From assembly GCA_001931875.2 (NCBI GenBank), contig MSJH02000446.1, positions 1 to 45,865 on the forward strand: DNA of 45,865 nucleotides, in the 5' to 3' direction. The position numbers were made by a program, and so were the translations under genes. Under the pieces are notes generated by a model. It did not search any database. It saw only the letters and a program-made list of their open reading frames with translations, and was not told the origin of the DNA. Position 1 is the first letter of the stretch, and the number at the start of each line of letters is the position of its first letter. Shown here one piece after another: positions 17,295 through 29,784 of this stretch. Origin of the DNA: Byssochlamys sp. IMV 00236 (lineage: Eukaryota; Ascomycota; Eurotiomycetes; Eurotiales; Thermoascaceae).

Positions 17295-18932
17295 ATGATT
17301 TCAAATGTTGCATTGAATCCTGAAACGACGAGAAAGCGCAAGATGAAAACGACAATGTCAGGTAAAGTTTGACCATCCCTTTATTCTTTAGCTAATTGTG
17401 ATTTTTAGCATGCGTATTCTGTAGGCGCGTTCATATGACTTGCGATGAAGGTAAAGTAACCCCACTTTTTATGCAACGTAAACATAATAATGATGATAGG
17501 TCGTCCATGCCAAAAATGCATTAAAAATAATATAGGAGACATGTGTTACGACGACGATGATGCAAGATCACCAAGACCAGTCAAGAAGCTCTGTGCTTGT
17601 AGTGAAAACAGCAACGAGGGTATATAAAAAAATGATTGCGTAGCACACTGCAATTTATATATGTGTATACCAAATATATACATATATAAGCAGCTGTGTT
17701 TGCTAGTAGATACAATAATTCTCACACAAAAAGAATAGAGCAAATTCCTTCACCCATAACGATGAACAACAATGAGGTTCATATTTTAAAGTAAGTTGAT
17801 ATGCAGCTGTAATATAATCTTATTTTTTTCATTCTATTCTTATATATTTCTCTCTTTCTTTTTTGGGCTCATTTTTGCCGCTCTCTCTTTCTCTCTTTCT
17901 CTCTTCTTTCTGTCTTTCTTTTTATTAGTGATTATTTGGATGACATGTCAAATGTAAATAAGGATGATCCACAAGATCAATTCTTTTTAACCGCAGCAGA
18001 TCCAAAAGATGGAAAACCAGAAGAAAGACTAAACGAAGTGATTAATGCCAAATATCAAGCAGGTTTTTTAAAGCCATACAATTATGTCAATGGATATGCT
18101 CGACTTCAAAGATATATGGAACACCAGTAAAGAGGGAGAGAGATATGATGTATACTCTAAAAGATGACTTATATCTTTCAATAGCATGTCGTCTGACAGT
18201 CGGCAACGTATTTTGAATGTCATGGGCATGTTTCGCCCCACATTTCGACAAGTAGCACAATCCTTGACGGATATTGATTTGATACTCGTCGAAGAAGCAT
18301 TCGAACGATTACTACTAGATTATGATCGAGTTTTTAGTGCCATGGCTATACCTGCTTGTCTTTGGAGACGAACAGGCGAAATATACAAAGGAAATAAAGA
18401 ATTTGCTGCATTGATTAACGTTCCTTTTGATAAACTACGTAATGTAAGTTGCATGGACTACAAATGGTAATAAACTAAGGTTGAATATTTCCATAATAGG
18501 GTCAGTTGTGTATTTATGAAATTATGGCTGAGGAGTCTATTGTGAACTATTGGGAGGCAAGTTTGTTTTGGAGGCATCATTGTTTTGTTGTCTAATCTTA
18601 TTCGTAGAAATATGGAAATATCGCATTTGATCCAAGACAAAAGGCTGTGCTGACATCGTGTATACTAAACTATCAAAAAGAAGGGTCAGACAAGACAGCC
18701 TTCCAAAAGAGCGACGTGACCTTGTCTTGTTGCTTCTCTTTTACGGTTAGAAGAGACAAGTTTAATATGTAAGTAAAGTGTTTGTTGTATTTATGGTTTA
18801 TTAAATGTTTTTATATATGTTTATAGCCCAGTAAGTTGATCAAGAACTAAAATAGTATTTATATTCATTCTTGTTTTCTTTTTATAGACATTGATCGTAG
18901 GCAATTTTTTACCCATAGATACAAAGCTCTAA
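17295..18932 (+). CDS. ERT1: Zn2Cys6-PAS transcription factor, ERT1/AcuK family
   Basis: Nuclear regulator of gluconeogenesis and non-fermentable carbon use in the yeast and Aspergillus relatives. Ten exons (17295-17361, 17409-17450, 17500-17619, 17739-17790, 17929-18126, 18185-18443, 18500-18556, 18608-18768, 18827-18830, 18888-18932) total 334 residues, shorter than yeast homologues (about 500). The DNA-binding cluster is Cys24, 27, 34, 40, 43, 52 within CVFCRRVHMTCDEGRPCQKC, the family signature. Downstream come FFLTAADP, FKPTFR-like RQVAQSLTD and a PAS domain (ACLWRRTGEIYKGNKEF) ending in LIVGNFLPI. One intron is GC-AG and exon 9 is 4 nt long; both are needed to keep the conserved C-terminus. 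Few DNA-contact flanking residues are present beyond RKRK at residues 13-16. Confidence 0.92.
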
Positions 18933-19899
18933 TACCCTTCATTTGTATTCTATTAATTTTACATTTTTAATAACTGTGAAAGAAAATAGCTTTAAATGAG
19001 AGAATAATAACAACTTTTTACTTTTCTCTCCCCCCAGTCACTGCTTTCTCGGGTAAGATATACCTTTTTCAGAAATTATTCGCACACATTACAAAATCAA
19101 TAACAATTAAACACTATGTATTTTTTATTATTTAAAAGACAACATGTAATAATATATAAAATGAGCTTGATATTTTTGAGAAAAGATAAATGTGGTCAAA
19201 ACTTTATACAAAATAAAAGGTTGTTAGAGAGTTTGTTTAAATAGTCTGATCTTGGCTTCTTTGGACCAAAAAGTAAGACCAGCTATTCCCCAGCTAGCCC
19301 TAAGGTATGTTATATTCTTTACTCTTGTAAGAAACTAATATGTAGTATTATAGATTGCCCATCGAAACTAACCCAGTGTTAGCTGGGGATAGTTTGGTTC
19401 TTACCAAACTTTGGTCCTGTACACTCCTTCAACCCCTTCCGCTCCTTTGGCCGCTCTCTCTATGCTCTCTATGTTTGCTCTTCTCTTTTCTCTTCTTTTT
19501 CCGGGCTAGTTATCGTCAGCCCAACCCAGGATACACTTCGGGTAAGTTATTAACAATTTCTTCTATAAGTTTAGTCACTTTTCTTGCTTATCTTTTTCTC
19601 TTATAAATCCTCCTCTTTATAATGTAAGTATTTAATATCAATGTAAATAACTGATTTACCGATCATTTCTTTATTCATCCTTTTGCTTTTGATGGGCTCT
19701 CTTTTTCATTATTTGTTGTATCTTTTGTTATTTTTTGTTGTCTGAAATTATCTTTTTTTTTTTTTTATCAGTGTGAATAATTTGTGAAAAGTGTAAGTGA
19801 TGAATACGAAACACACAACTGTATTTGAAAAATAGCTTTACATGCAACCTAATGCATACACCCCACTTTTTTTCTTTTCCTTTTTACTTTTTTTTTTGA
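18933..19899. other. Intergenic region ERT1-like / DHA kinase
   Basis: Just under 1 kb between two plus-strand genes. It holds an imperfect inverted repeat (19262-19416) and a C/T-rich tract (about 19425-19505). The 19355-19606 open frame is low-complexity and not convincing. The last 100 bp contain T-runs just before the DHA kinase start. Confidence 0.5.
19262..19416. repeat. Imperfect inverted repeat, long hairpin
   Basis: Left arm 19262-19296 (tggaccaaaaagtaagacc then agctattccccagctag) pairs with right arm 19379-19416 (agctggggatag then ggttcttaccaaactttggtcc). About 80 percent of some 36 positions match, with a small indel. The loop of about 80 nt contains a GT...AG stretch that could be spliced. 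It may be a MITE relic or a structured non-coding transcript. Confidence 0.5.
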
Positions 19900-21868
19900 A
19901 TGAGTAATGAACAGATATCTGTTATTATATGAAAATAATCTTATTTGAATAGCAAAACACGTTATCAATACACCTGAAAGACTTGTTGAGGAGAGCCTTG
20001 AAGGATTATGTTATGCTTATCCACACTTGCGTCTTTTAAAAAAGGAAAAGGGTAAAGAAAAGCAATAAAGCCATCTTTTATATTAAACCATGCAATATTA
20101 GTGGTCTATTACGCCAATGCAGACAAGATGGCGTCTAAACAAGTGACTTTGATCTCGGGGGGAGGATCAGGTCATGAACCAGGTTACGCTGGGATGGTGG
20201 GTGAAGGAGGACTCGCGGCTAACGTCTGTGGCCACGTCTTTGCATCCCCATCAGCAAGTCAAGTGATGGCAGCGATCGAAAGGGTCCAGTCACCTCATGG
20301 GACATTAGTTATCGTCATGAACTACACAGGCGATTGTCTTAATTTTGGACTCGCAGTTGAGCGAGCCAAAGCACGCGGTATCAAGGTCGACCTGATCTCT
20401 GTAGGCGATGATGTGGCAGTAGGAAGGGCAAAGGGTGGGAAGGTAGGTCGTCGTGGTATGGCTGCAACGACCTTGGCCATCAAGTTGGCAGGTGCCTTGG
20501 CTGCGAGAGGGTAAGTCGTTAAAGACATCTGTCTGTTGATTGAAACCAACCTTCTGTTTATACAGTGCGCCTTTGGATCAAGTGCGTCATATGGTAGAAT
20601 ATGCAGTCAAGCACAGTGCTACCATTGGTGTTGCCTTTGATCATTGTCATGTCCCCGGCTCTACCTCATGGTCGCAGCTAGGTCCTGATGAGCTCGAATT
20701 GGGCATGGGAATCCACAATGAGACAGGACACCTCAAGACGAAGATGATGCCTGCAAGGGACATGGTCACCCAGATGATGACCATGCTCACAGACGAGAGC
20801 GATTCTGATCGATCGTACCTGACTTTACCAAAGGGTGCCTCAGTCGTGATTTTAGTCAACAATTTAGGCGGCATCCCACTTATTGAACTCAATTTGGCAG
20901 CCAAGGAAGCTGTGAATTTCGTCCTGGCGCATGGTCTCAAGATTGAACGTGTTTATGTAGGCACTTTTGTGACAAGCTTAAATATGCCAGGGTTTTCAAT
21001 TTCTTTGATGACTGTGTATGATAAAATTCTTGACCTTTTGGATCAACAAGTCGAGTTTAGTGGGTGGCCACAGGCTGCTGCGCAGACATTCGTAGCAAGG
21101 ATTGAAGAAGAAAAGACAGAAACGAAAAATGATTCGTTGGTTTCCAAATGTGGTCAATGTAAAACTTAAATATTATCTTATTATCGTATCTCATTTTTGT
21201 AGTGATCGAGCCCAAGATTCTAGAAATCGCCATTCGCGGCGCTGCCGAAGCTGTGATCAAAGCAGAACCTGAAATCACTCGATATGACACTGCGCTTGGT
21301 GACGGTGACTGCGGACAGACTTTGAAAACGGCAGGATTAGGCAAGATAAGAAAAAGAAAGAAAAAGACATATCATAATGACCATTATAATTGTAGCCATC
21401 TTGGATAGACTCTCATCTTATCCTCTTCATTCTACAGCGGATACTATATTTGCTATAGCTGATACGATTGAAACATCGGTGGGTGGTACGTCATCTGCGA
21501 TCTATTGTATTTTTTTAAATGCTTTGGCCAATGGACTCGTAAAGTATTCAGAGTCTGTATTTCCATTTATACCAGCATCTCAATATGCACTCAACACACT
21601 CATGACTTACACAAAGGCACGTGTTGGTGACCGTACACTGATGGACACACTTTGTCCGTTTATAGATGCATTAAATGACCGCAGCCTGGTTGAGGCTGTG
21701 AAATTGGCACAGCAAGGAGCTGAGAGTACGCGGCATATGGCAGCTCGTCTAGGTCGTTCTTCTTACTTGTCTAATGAGCAAGTACTTGGTTCAAATGTTC
21801 CAGATGCAGGTGCTTATGGTTTAGCTGAATTATTACGTGGCATGACAAAGGCTCTAATAAATAAATAA
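19900..21868 (+). CDS. DAK1: Dihydroxyacetone kinase (ATP-dependent, DhaK-DhaL)
   Basis: Phosphorylates dihydroxyacetone to DHAP in the cytosol, detoxifying DHA and feeding glycerol carbon to glycolysis. Six exons (19900-19903, 19953-20051, 20102-20510, 20566-21158, 21203-21340, 21396-21868) give 571 residues, matching the family. The first coding exon is just ATGA; splicing gives [15 protein letters not shown], the expected N-terminus. The DhaK domain shows [14 protein letters not shown] and FASPSASQV; the covalent substrate histidine sits in GIHNE at residue 221 (the family usually has GIHGE). The DhaL domain has the Mg-ATP aspartates in [10 protein letters not shown] and the GGTSSAIY loop. 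The intron at 21341-21395 uses a GC donor. It lies next to the ERT1-like gluconeogenesis regulator, possibly by chance. Confidence 0.95.
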
Positions 21869-22452
21869 AGAAAGAAAGAAAAGAAAGAAAAAACCTTACA
21901 ATATCAAGAAAGACAAAAGGGGGTACACTAGAGAGAGAGAGAAAGAGAGAAAGAGAGAGAGATGCTGCGGCTATCCAAGCCACGAAAATGACAAAAAAGG
22001 CAATTTCCTTGTATATAATTTTCAGCTGTGTATAAATAGGTGAAAATCTAATTTTTATCTCCTTTTTTTCTCTTTTTTTTTCTCTTTTTTCTTCACTGCG
22101 TAACAACAGTTTATTTTTTCCTCTTTTTTCTTAACCAAAGCAATATTCGCCAAAATTAAAAGAAAGAAGAAGAAAAGAAAGAAACTCAACAAACTCAAAG
22201 AAATTGTATGGAATTCGCCTATAAACCATTTTAATTTTACTCTAATAATTTAACCACTCTTTTTTAAAAAACAACCCTTTTTTTTATTACACACAATATT
22301 CAGTATGTCTTTCCCTAGTCGTTGCTAAATCCACACACCCAATAACCCTTTTTTCTCTTCTCTCTTTTTTTCTTCTTTTTTTTTTTTCCTTTATTTGAAT
22401 AAGCAAAAAAAAAAAACCAAAAAAACACACCCTCTCTCCTTTGATTATCTTT
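21869..22452. other. Intergenic region DHA kinase / cyclin, homopurine-homopyrimidine tracts
   Basis: About 580 bp of purine-rich then pyrimidine-rich tracts (GAGA repeats around 21930-21962; T/C runs from 22060 and 22330-22395). No gene or RNA seen. The pyrimidine-rich part directly before the cyclin start is probably its core promoter and leader. Confidence 0.5.
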
Positions 22453-23609
22453 ATGATGATTACTATTCAACTATCCAACGAACTTCCTCAACCTCAACCT
22501 CAACCTCAACAACAACAAATGGCTTTTGTGCCAACTGCAGACACTATTAATAATAATAATGATGAATGTACATATCAAGATCGTCCTTGTGAAAAGTATC
22601 GCCAGTTTATGGACTCATCTCGTCAAGAACGTACTTTGATGATTGAAAAATTCGTTGGTAAGTAGTAAATACAAGTTTATAAAAAGGGAAAGCAGCCCAA
22701 CAATTTAGGTTGGAAATGAAAAAGGGTTCAATTGTTGTTATTTACTGCGGCTTGCAATGAAACAAGTCTTGTCGTTTCATTTATTGTTTCGGTTGCTTTT
22801 CTTCTTCATGTGAATGATTTTTCAGTAATGAAATAGAGCAAAATTAGAACTAATATGTATTAATAGAAACATTTGCAAACGTGATTGATTCTATCTGGCA
22901 TCCCAAATTCTTTACGGAACAACAAGCAGTCAAAGTGATGCCGACTCGTGGATTTATTAATGAAATACTCAAACGTTCAAAGGCAACTTATTCAACTTTA
23001 CAAATCAGCTTATTTTATATCTTTCGAGTTAAAAAGGCAGTTCACTATAGGTTATATCAACGTTCAAAAAATACCAACATGCCGACGATGAGCACTCTGG
23101 ATGAATTGATGTGCTGCGGAAGACGCATGTTTTTAGCCTCTCTCATGCTTGCTTCAAAGTATCTTCATGATAAGAACTATCAGAACAAAGCATGGTCACA
23201 AATAACTGGACTGGATATAAAGGAAATTAATGCTGCGGAAATGGCGTTCTTGACGTTGATCGATTATCGACTTTACGTATCAAAGCCAACATTCGATAAA
23301 TGGTATACTCAATTACATGGACACATTCAGAGAAGCTGCAAGGTACAATTAACACAATCAGAACAATCAGAAAAGATTCCTTGTACAATCCCTTCTCCAC
23401 CTCCCGAAATGCAGCAACAATTAGCTCCACTTTCACCTCCTTCAGAGAAGGGACCCAACTGTATTACTTATCAACGATCTGATTCTGGTGTCTCTTTTAT
23501 GTCACCTCCTCAACAGGACGAAGAGTTTACATCCAAAAAGAGACAGTGGAATGATCAAAGCAGTGAAGAGTCTGATTTTTTTTGCTCAACCAAGCGGTTT
23601 TGTCAATAG
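22453..23609 (+). CDS. Pho85-type (PCL/Clg1-like) cyclin
   Basis: Two exons (22453-22657, 22867-23609) give 315 residues. The intron, 209 nt, is the longest clear one in the window. An N-terminal PQPQPQQQQ stretch precedes a cyclin fold at about residues 70-195. Its core CGRRMFLASLMLASKYLHDKN and WSQITGL...INAAEMAFLTLIDYRL are typical of the Pcl/Pho80 group that activates a Pho85/CDK5-type kinase. The C-terminal 110 residues are Pro/Ser/Gln-rich and end in acidic and basic patches, likely regulatory or degron-like. The exact branch (Clg1, Pcl1/2 or Pcl5) cannot be assigned. Start: first of two adjacent ATGs after a 70-nt T/C-rich leader. Confidence 0.9.
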
Positions 23610-25962
23610 CATCACATTATTATTACCCTTTGTACATTACAGTGTTCTTCTCTTATCCCTCTTTCTTTTTATTATTCATATATATACACACACACAGTCA
23701 ATCAATCAATCTCACACAAACACAATCATATATCTATCATTCTTTTCTTCTATTTCATTGTATTTTTTTTTCTTGCTTTTCATCAAGCGAAAAAAGGGAA
23801 AAAGAAGAAAAAGAAAAAGAAAAAAGAAATATATTTTATTTACAAAACGATGTCTCTCTTTTTTGTCTTGTTGAACAGTGAGTCGCAGCGCCAAATGGGG
23901 ATGGTTTGTGTAAGGGGTGGAAAAGAGGTTTTTTCTAGAGTGTCATCATGATTGTACTTTCAGACATCATTGCAATGTGGTCATTAGCCGAAATGCATAA
24001 ATTGTACTCTGTGAAAGAGAGTATAAAGACTTTGAAATTGTCCTTGGACGCTTAGTAAACGATGTTAAAGTAGTATATTTCATTGGATATCAATCCGTAG
24101 AAGCAAGTACCAGTGGCAATTTGTGCTGCACTTTAAACGCGCAAATCAAAAGGGTATGCTTTAAAACCTTACATAGTATTTTTGTATCGGTTGAATAGCA
24201 GCGGCAGTGATGAGATTTTATACAAGACAAATGGGGCCTGTAGTACGAGTTCTTTAAGATTGTAGAGCGGATAGCGCAATCTCCATGAATTCAGATAGTA
24301 TTTAATGCATGGTTTTACAAGATATTAAACAAGTTTTGTACGATGGATAGCTTGAAGAAAGCGGGAATTCTACAATGTGGCTTCACAGTCGAGGCGCACC
24401 CTTGTTTGATCGACGTACTCTTTGCTTGTGGCAAAACGCTGCCACTGTATACAATATGCTGGAGCAGATAATTGTCATTTTTGATTCTCAGAATCAAACG
24501 TTTGATACAAATTGAAAGAAGAAATGAGCAAGGCAGAAATGCAAAAAGCGTTTTTTAATTGTCCATCCCACGTTCCTGACCTTTGTCAGGCAGTAAGTTG
24601 CATAATATTAACATAAAATCAAACAGCATTTCTTTGTTCAACAGCCAACAAGTATATTATTATGGGTATAATTCTATTATATGGTCTGATAACGTGATCC
24701 GACAGCTAGGGCAAACACTTTGTTGCTGTTAACTCATGCCTTTGAGAATGATTCAATCTACTTTGAGACGGGTGAGCACAAGGTTGACGCTGTCATGTTT
24801 GTGAAATTATTCTACGCAGAGACCTACAACTGAAAGCCTTGCAGTTACAACGTCGGTGGTTGTCATTCTGTAACCATAAAGGACAAGTTCATTGGGTTCT
24901 CCTTATTGAGAGTTTAGCCTTTCGGACCTGGCAAGCAACCGAGACCATGTAAAGGGGGAGCAGCTTTGGTGCTCTTTTCTTTGCCGCAACAAATTGAATA
25001 CTTGTTGAAATATTGATCTTTTAAAACCTTTCAAAGTGTACTCTTTTACTTTGTTCATATCATGTGTGTTTAATCATTGAAACACTACTAACAACTGATT
25101 ATTTATAGACAACAAGATTCGTTCGTGGTCTTTAGAATAAGTTGTCAGCAGGCGTATGTATTGTGAACTCTGTACAAACTACTAAAGCCCTCTTGTGGAT
25201 ATACAAGGTAATATAATCTTTATCTTTACTGTATCTGGTTATTTTTGTCTTATCGTAAGCTTAGATTGGAAGCAAAATCCAAAAGGTCAACCAGAGAGAA
25301 AGAGAGAGAGCATAGAACCACTGAGTTCTCTATAGCTAAACAATCGATGGGCGTTGCCGATGCCACCCAGCCTTCCAGACTATTTGAGAAGGGTTGTGTA
25401 CTCAAAATGAGATAAAGTATATCACTGGATACAAGCAACTTCAAGTCGAGCATTTTTTTTAATATCTCTTTGTATAAAAATATAAATAATTAATCACATC
25501 ATTGCCTCTTTTCCCACTAATGTATGCAGTCCCCTCAGTATGAAGTTTAAATTGGTCTTGTTCTGTTTTACTATGTATGACCTTTGATGTCACATGCTTT
25601 AAACAGTGTAATCAATATCAAACATAGAAAACTTGTTTATCTTACTTTTCTAAATTTAATTCGAGTAACTATTCCATAACCAAGAATAAGGCTACCAAGA
25701 TATTGGAAGCATTTAGCCTTTTCCCTGTACTATCAACAATTGCATCATTAGTGAAGATAGAAGATGGGTACTGCGGCATTGTACTTGCATCATTACTCAT
25801 CCAATCAGATAGTAATGCCTTTATAAGGCAACTCTAAACTGATTGGTATGACTGACTGCATTACACTCGCAACAAGAAAAAAAAAAAGAAAAAAAACGCT
25901 GTGAATGATAATGTTTAATATTTAAATGCCAATGAAATGGGAAAAAGAGAGAGAAAGAAAGA
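23610..25962. other. Gene-poor interval with scattered coding-like scraps
   Basis: About 2.35 kb. 23610-23880 is the cyclin 3' region with CA and purine/pyrimidine repeats. 23945-24960 has short plus-strand frames broken by stops, listed separately. 25250-25453 has a 67-codon minus frame without known motifs. 25460-25960 is AT-rich and shows nothing. Confidence 0.45.
23948..24953 (+). pseudogene. Broken coding relic, family unknown
   Basis: Successive plus-strand stretches look like protein but are interrupted: about 24005-24152 (with EYKDFEIVLGRLVNDVKVV), about 24310-24515 (with MWLHSRGAPLFDRRTLCLW, one internal stop), 24525-24591 (MSKAEMQKAFFNCPSHVPDL, ending at a GTAAG) and 24824-24953 (LQLKALQLQRRWLSFCNHKG). 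Splice-like joins exist but no set gives one intact frame. I cannot assign a family. The order and shared strand suggest one decayed gene rather than chance. Confidence 0.3.
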
Positions 25963-27468
<1,506 letters not shown>

Positions 27469-28117
27469 TGTTGGAGCTTGCGGGTTTTTATTCCTAAAAT
27501 AACGCCCAGTCAGGACCAGTCAAGATTGGGGGGCACCTCGAGTCATGGTGCATCATGCTATTTTTTTTTATTATTTTGTTATTTTGTTTGCCTTTTTTTT
27601 ATATCTCTTTAAACAATGGAAAAAGAAAACTGGAAAAAGAAAATCCCCCCTCTTTTTTTTTATTACTAAAAGATATAATTTTTTTCTTTTCATGTGAAAG
27701 CAAAATTTCAAAGGGTATAATATGCTTCCATTTTCGTATATTTGCCGTGGGAAACTTGGTATTTCTCTGTATTTCTCTGCCTCAATGAATTTCAAATTAC
27801 GCGCTCACACTTTTCCAAACTGCAAAGCTTTCGAACCGTAGTGTTTTCTGAACCTTCCTTTCTTCAATAACCATCTTTTTAATCTACTCAGCTAAAGGGG
27901 AAAAATAAAAAAAAATAAAACTTTTAGATCAAAACAGGAATTGAGGCCCATGAATTGGGGCGAAAATGCTTATCCTTACAACTTGGTAAAAACTGGCGCG
28001 CAGATCTGCTGCCTACTCTCAGTTTTTAAGACAATTAGACAAAGACCCTCTGATCACATTATTTTAAACCTCCGCTACTACTATGTGGTGTATATTGTTG
28101 TCATGTATACTTTACGA

Positions 28118-28163
28118 GTTTGATTAAAGAAGGGTAAGTGCTATTCTTCAAGTTTAATCAAAC
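28118..28163. repeat. Short inverted repeat
   Basis: gtttgattaaagaag is followed 13 nt later by cttcaagtttaatcaaac; the outer 11 bases (gtttgattaaa/tttaatcaaac) pair perfectly. It could be a hairpin or an end of the nearby relic element. Confidence 0.5.
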
Positions 28164-28399
28164 CATTGCCTCCTTTCCAGGTTACGATGAGGTAATGGGG
28201 TTTTCAGTAGCAGAAAAAATGGTACTGTTGATATCTTGACTGACTCAGAGCTTGTTGAATGGTTTGTAATAATTTCTCTCAAAGCTGTTGGAGTCGTTCG
28301 ATCCATTTGCATGTTTCTTGATCCGATCAACATTATGACCCTTCATCACCGGAGTACTAATTAAGTCAAGTGTAATCTCACACGTAAATATTAGTGTTA

Positions 28400-29165
28400 G
28401 ACATGGTCAAATACGACAGAAAGCATCAAGGGATTTCTAGTCGATGCATCGCTGTAGGTTCAGGAAGAGGAGATCTTTTGTATCGTGTACATGAAAACTC
28501 TACATCAGAACAACCAGTGAAATTTCGGTACACCAAATAACAGCAAGGCAAGACGTGGAAAGTCAAGCAATGCCGTCGAACCCTGCAAGATCTCAAAGCC
28601 CAGGAGCTTGATGTCGTGTAAACTGAGCAAGTCATTTTTCAGCAGCCAGGCAGTATATCTGTAGAACATTTTGACCGCTTCCTTCAAGTCAGGTCTGAGA
28701 ACTTGGCGTTCTCAGTTGATTCTATGGACATACCATCGCAACCATTGCAACAGATACTTTTTGTTTCGCAAGCTCCATCTTTCAGCGTACTTCAACAAAC
28801 AACATGCCGATCAAAAGCTTATTCAGGACTTATGTACCATGCTTGGAAAAGACGATATCCTACAGCTGCTTGCTATGATTTTTGAGGTAATAACACATTA
28901 ACCACTCGGATGACTTTACGCTGATTGAACATTACTTGTAGATGCACCAGATAGATATCGCTTATGGAACAGGGATGTTACTGCTTGGCTCAACTACGTG
29001 TGTATCCTTTGGGGGGGCTTTGAAGTAATGGAATTGTTCCTTATAGGTTTCACCGGATTGTAGTTGCTACTGCATAATGTCGAAGAAGAGCAGACGATCA
29101 GAAGCAACCAAGAACTAGAATACGCATAGATGATTGTTCTCCGTCCTAGTTATCGCTAGGAGATA
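28400..29165 (+). mobile_element. Degenerate Fanzor/TnpB-like (OMEGA) nuclease relic
   Basis: A decayed plus-strand coding region. In one frame from 28403 there is CIAVGSGRGDLLYRVHEN, which matches the RuvC-I context of Fanzor-like proteins (normally V-D-P-G-R-x-D) except that the catalytic Asp is Gly. A Gln/Lys-rich helical stretch follows, with stops at 28538 and 28619 and SISVEHFDRFLQVRSEN. After a frameshift comes FRKLHLSAYFNKQHADQKLI, then directly DRYLWNRD-type sequence (YRLWNRDVTAWLNY) at about 28956-28997, the RuvC-III Asp region. The RuvC-II and zinc-ribbon segment expected between them is missing. Downstream is Arg-rich, as in full-length relatives. Family recognition is from memory of Mucorales proteins; non-functional as it stands. 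Confidence 0.55.
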
Positions 29166-29784
29166 TCTAGGTGCCTTCGAAGTAAGTTATATATATATTA
29201 ATTATTTTACATAACTGTATAATTCTTTATATTCTCTCTCCTTGGCACTTGTCTCTCTTGTCTCTTACATCTGCTATTCGCCTTCTTTTTCATGCATTTT
29301 ATTTTTAACCTTTACCAATCCTTTTTGTCGTACAAGTCATAATCTAATCCTCTTTCTGAATTTTTTTGTTGACCATTCATTTGCTATCGTTCTCACCCCT
29401 CTAAGGCCACTGTATCTTTTCTCTTTCCCAATTTGGGTAACCAACAGTTTTGATCCCAGAGCCAATTATTTCCACATCTCATGTTTATAGTCAAAGGACA
29501 AGAAAAAGAAAAGGAAAGGGAAAAAGTGAGAGCATTGACCCATGTCTGTACGACCAGTCTGTTGTCTCGCATGAATGGACTAAGGTTGAATGTTTATATT
29601 ATATTTGTCATATAGACGTAGAAAGAAAAAAAAAATCCTCCCATTGCAAGTTATTTTTATCTGTTCATCTTTTTTTTTCAAATCGCAGACAAAAACTTGT
29701 TTCCTTACATCAGATTTCTTTCTTTCTTTCTTTTTTCCTATTTTAAATACAAAGCAGATTGGATCTGTCTCAAAATAATACAAT

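Larger units (their letters stand above)
27469..29784. other. Gene-poor interval AAT / IPT-ankyrin gene
   Basis: About 2.3 kb between divergent genes. 27469-28110 is AT-rich with T runs (probable AAT promoter) and shows no gene. 28118-28163 is a short inverted repeat. 28400-29165 is the Fanzor/TnpB-like relic. 29180-29780 is T/C-rich and likely promoter and leader for the gene starting at 29785. Confidence 0.5.

Noticed and set aside
19355..19606. Membrane protein encoded at 19355-19606
   Set aside because: The leucine/phenylalanine-rich reading comes from a CT-rich tract, has no ATG start and overlaps the inverted repeat.
22021..22106. Coding frame in the T/C-rich region after DHA kinase
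   Set aside because: Composition is homopolymer-driven and the frame is low-complexity with no family resemblance. The same applies to 23488-23881 and 27555-27795.
15737..23609. Metabolic gene cluster for gluconeogenesis or glycerol use
   Set aside because: Only the ERT1-like factor and DHA kinase fit; the flanking coiled-coil protein and cyclin do not. Chance neighbourhood is more likely.
24240..24300. tRNA-like A box near 24260
   Set aside because: No matching B box (GGTTCGAATCC-like) or cloverleaf can be drawn. I saw no tRNA or rRNA gene in the window.
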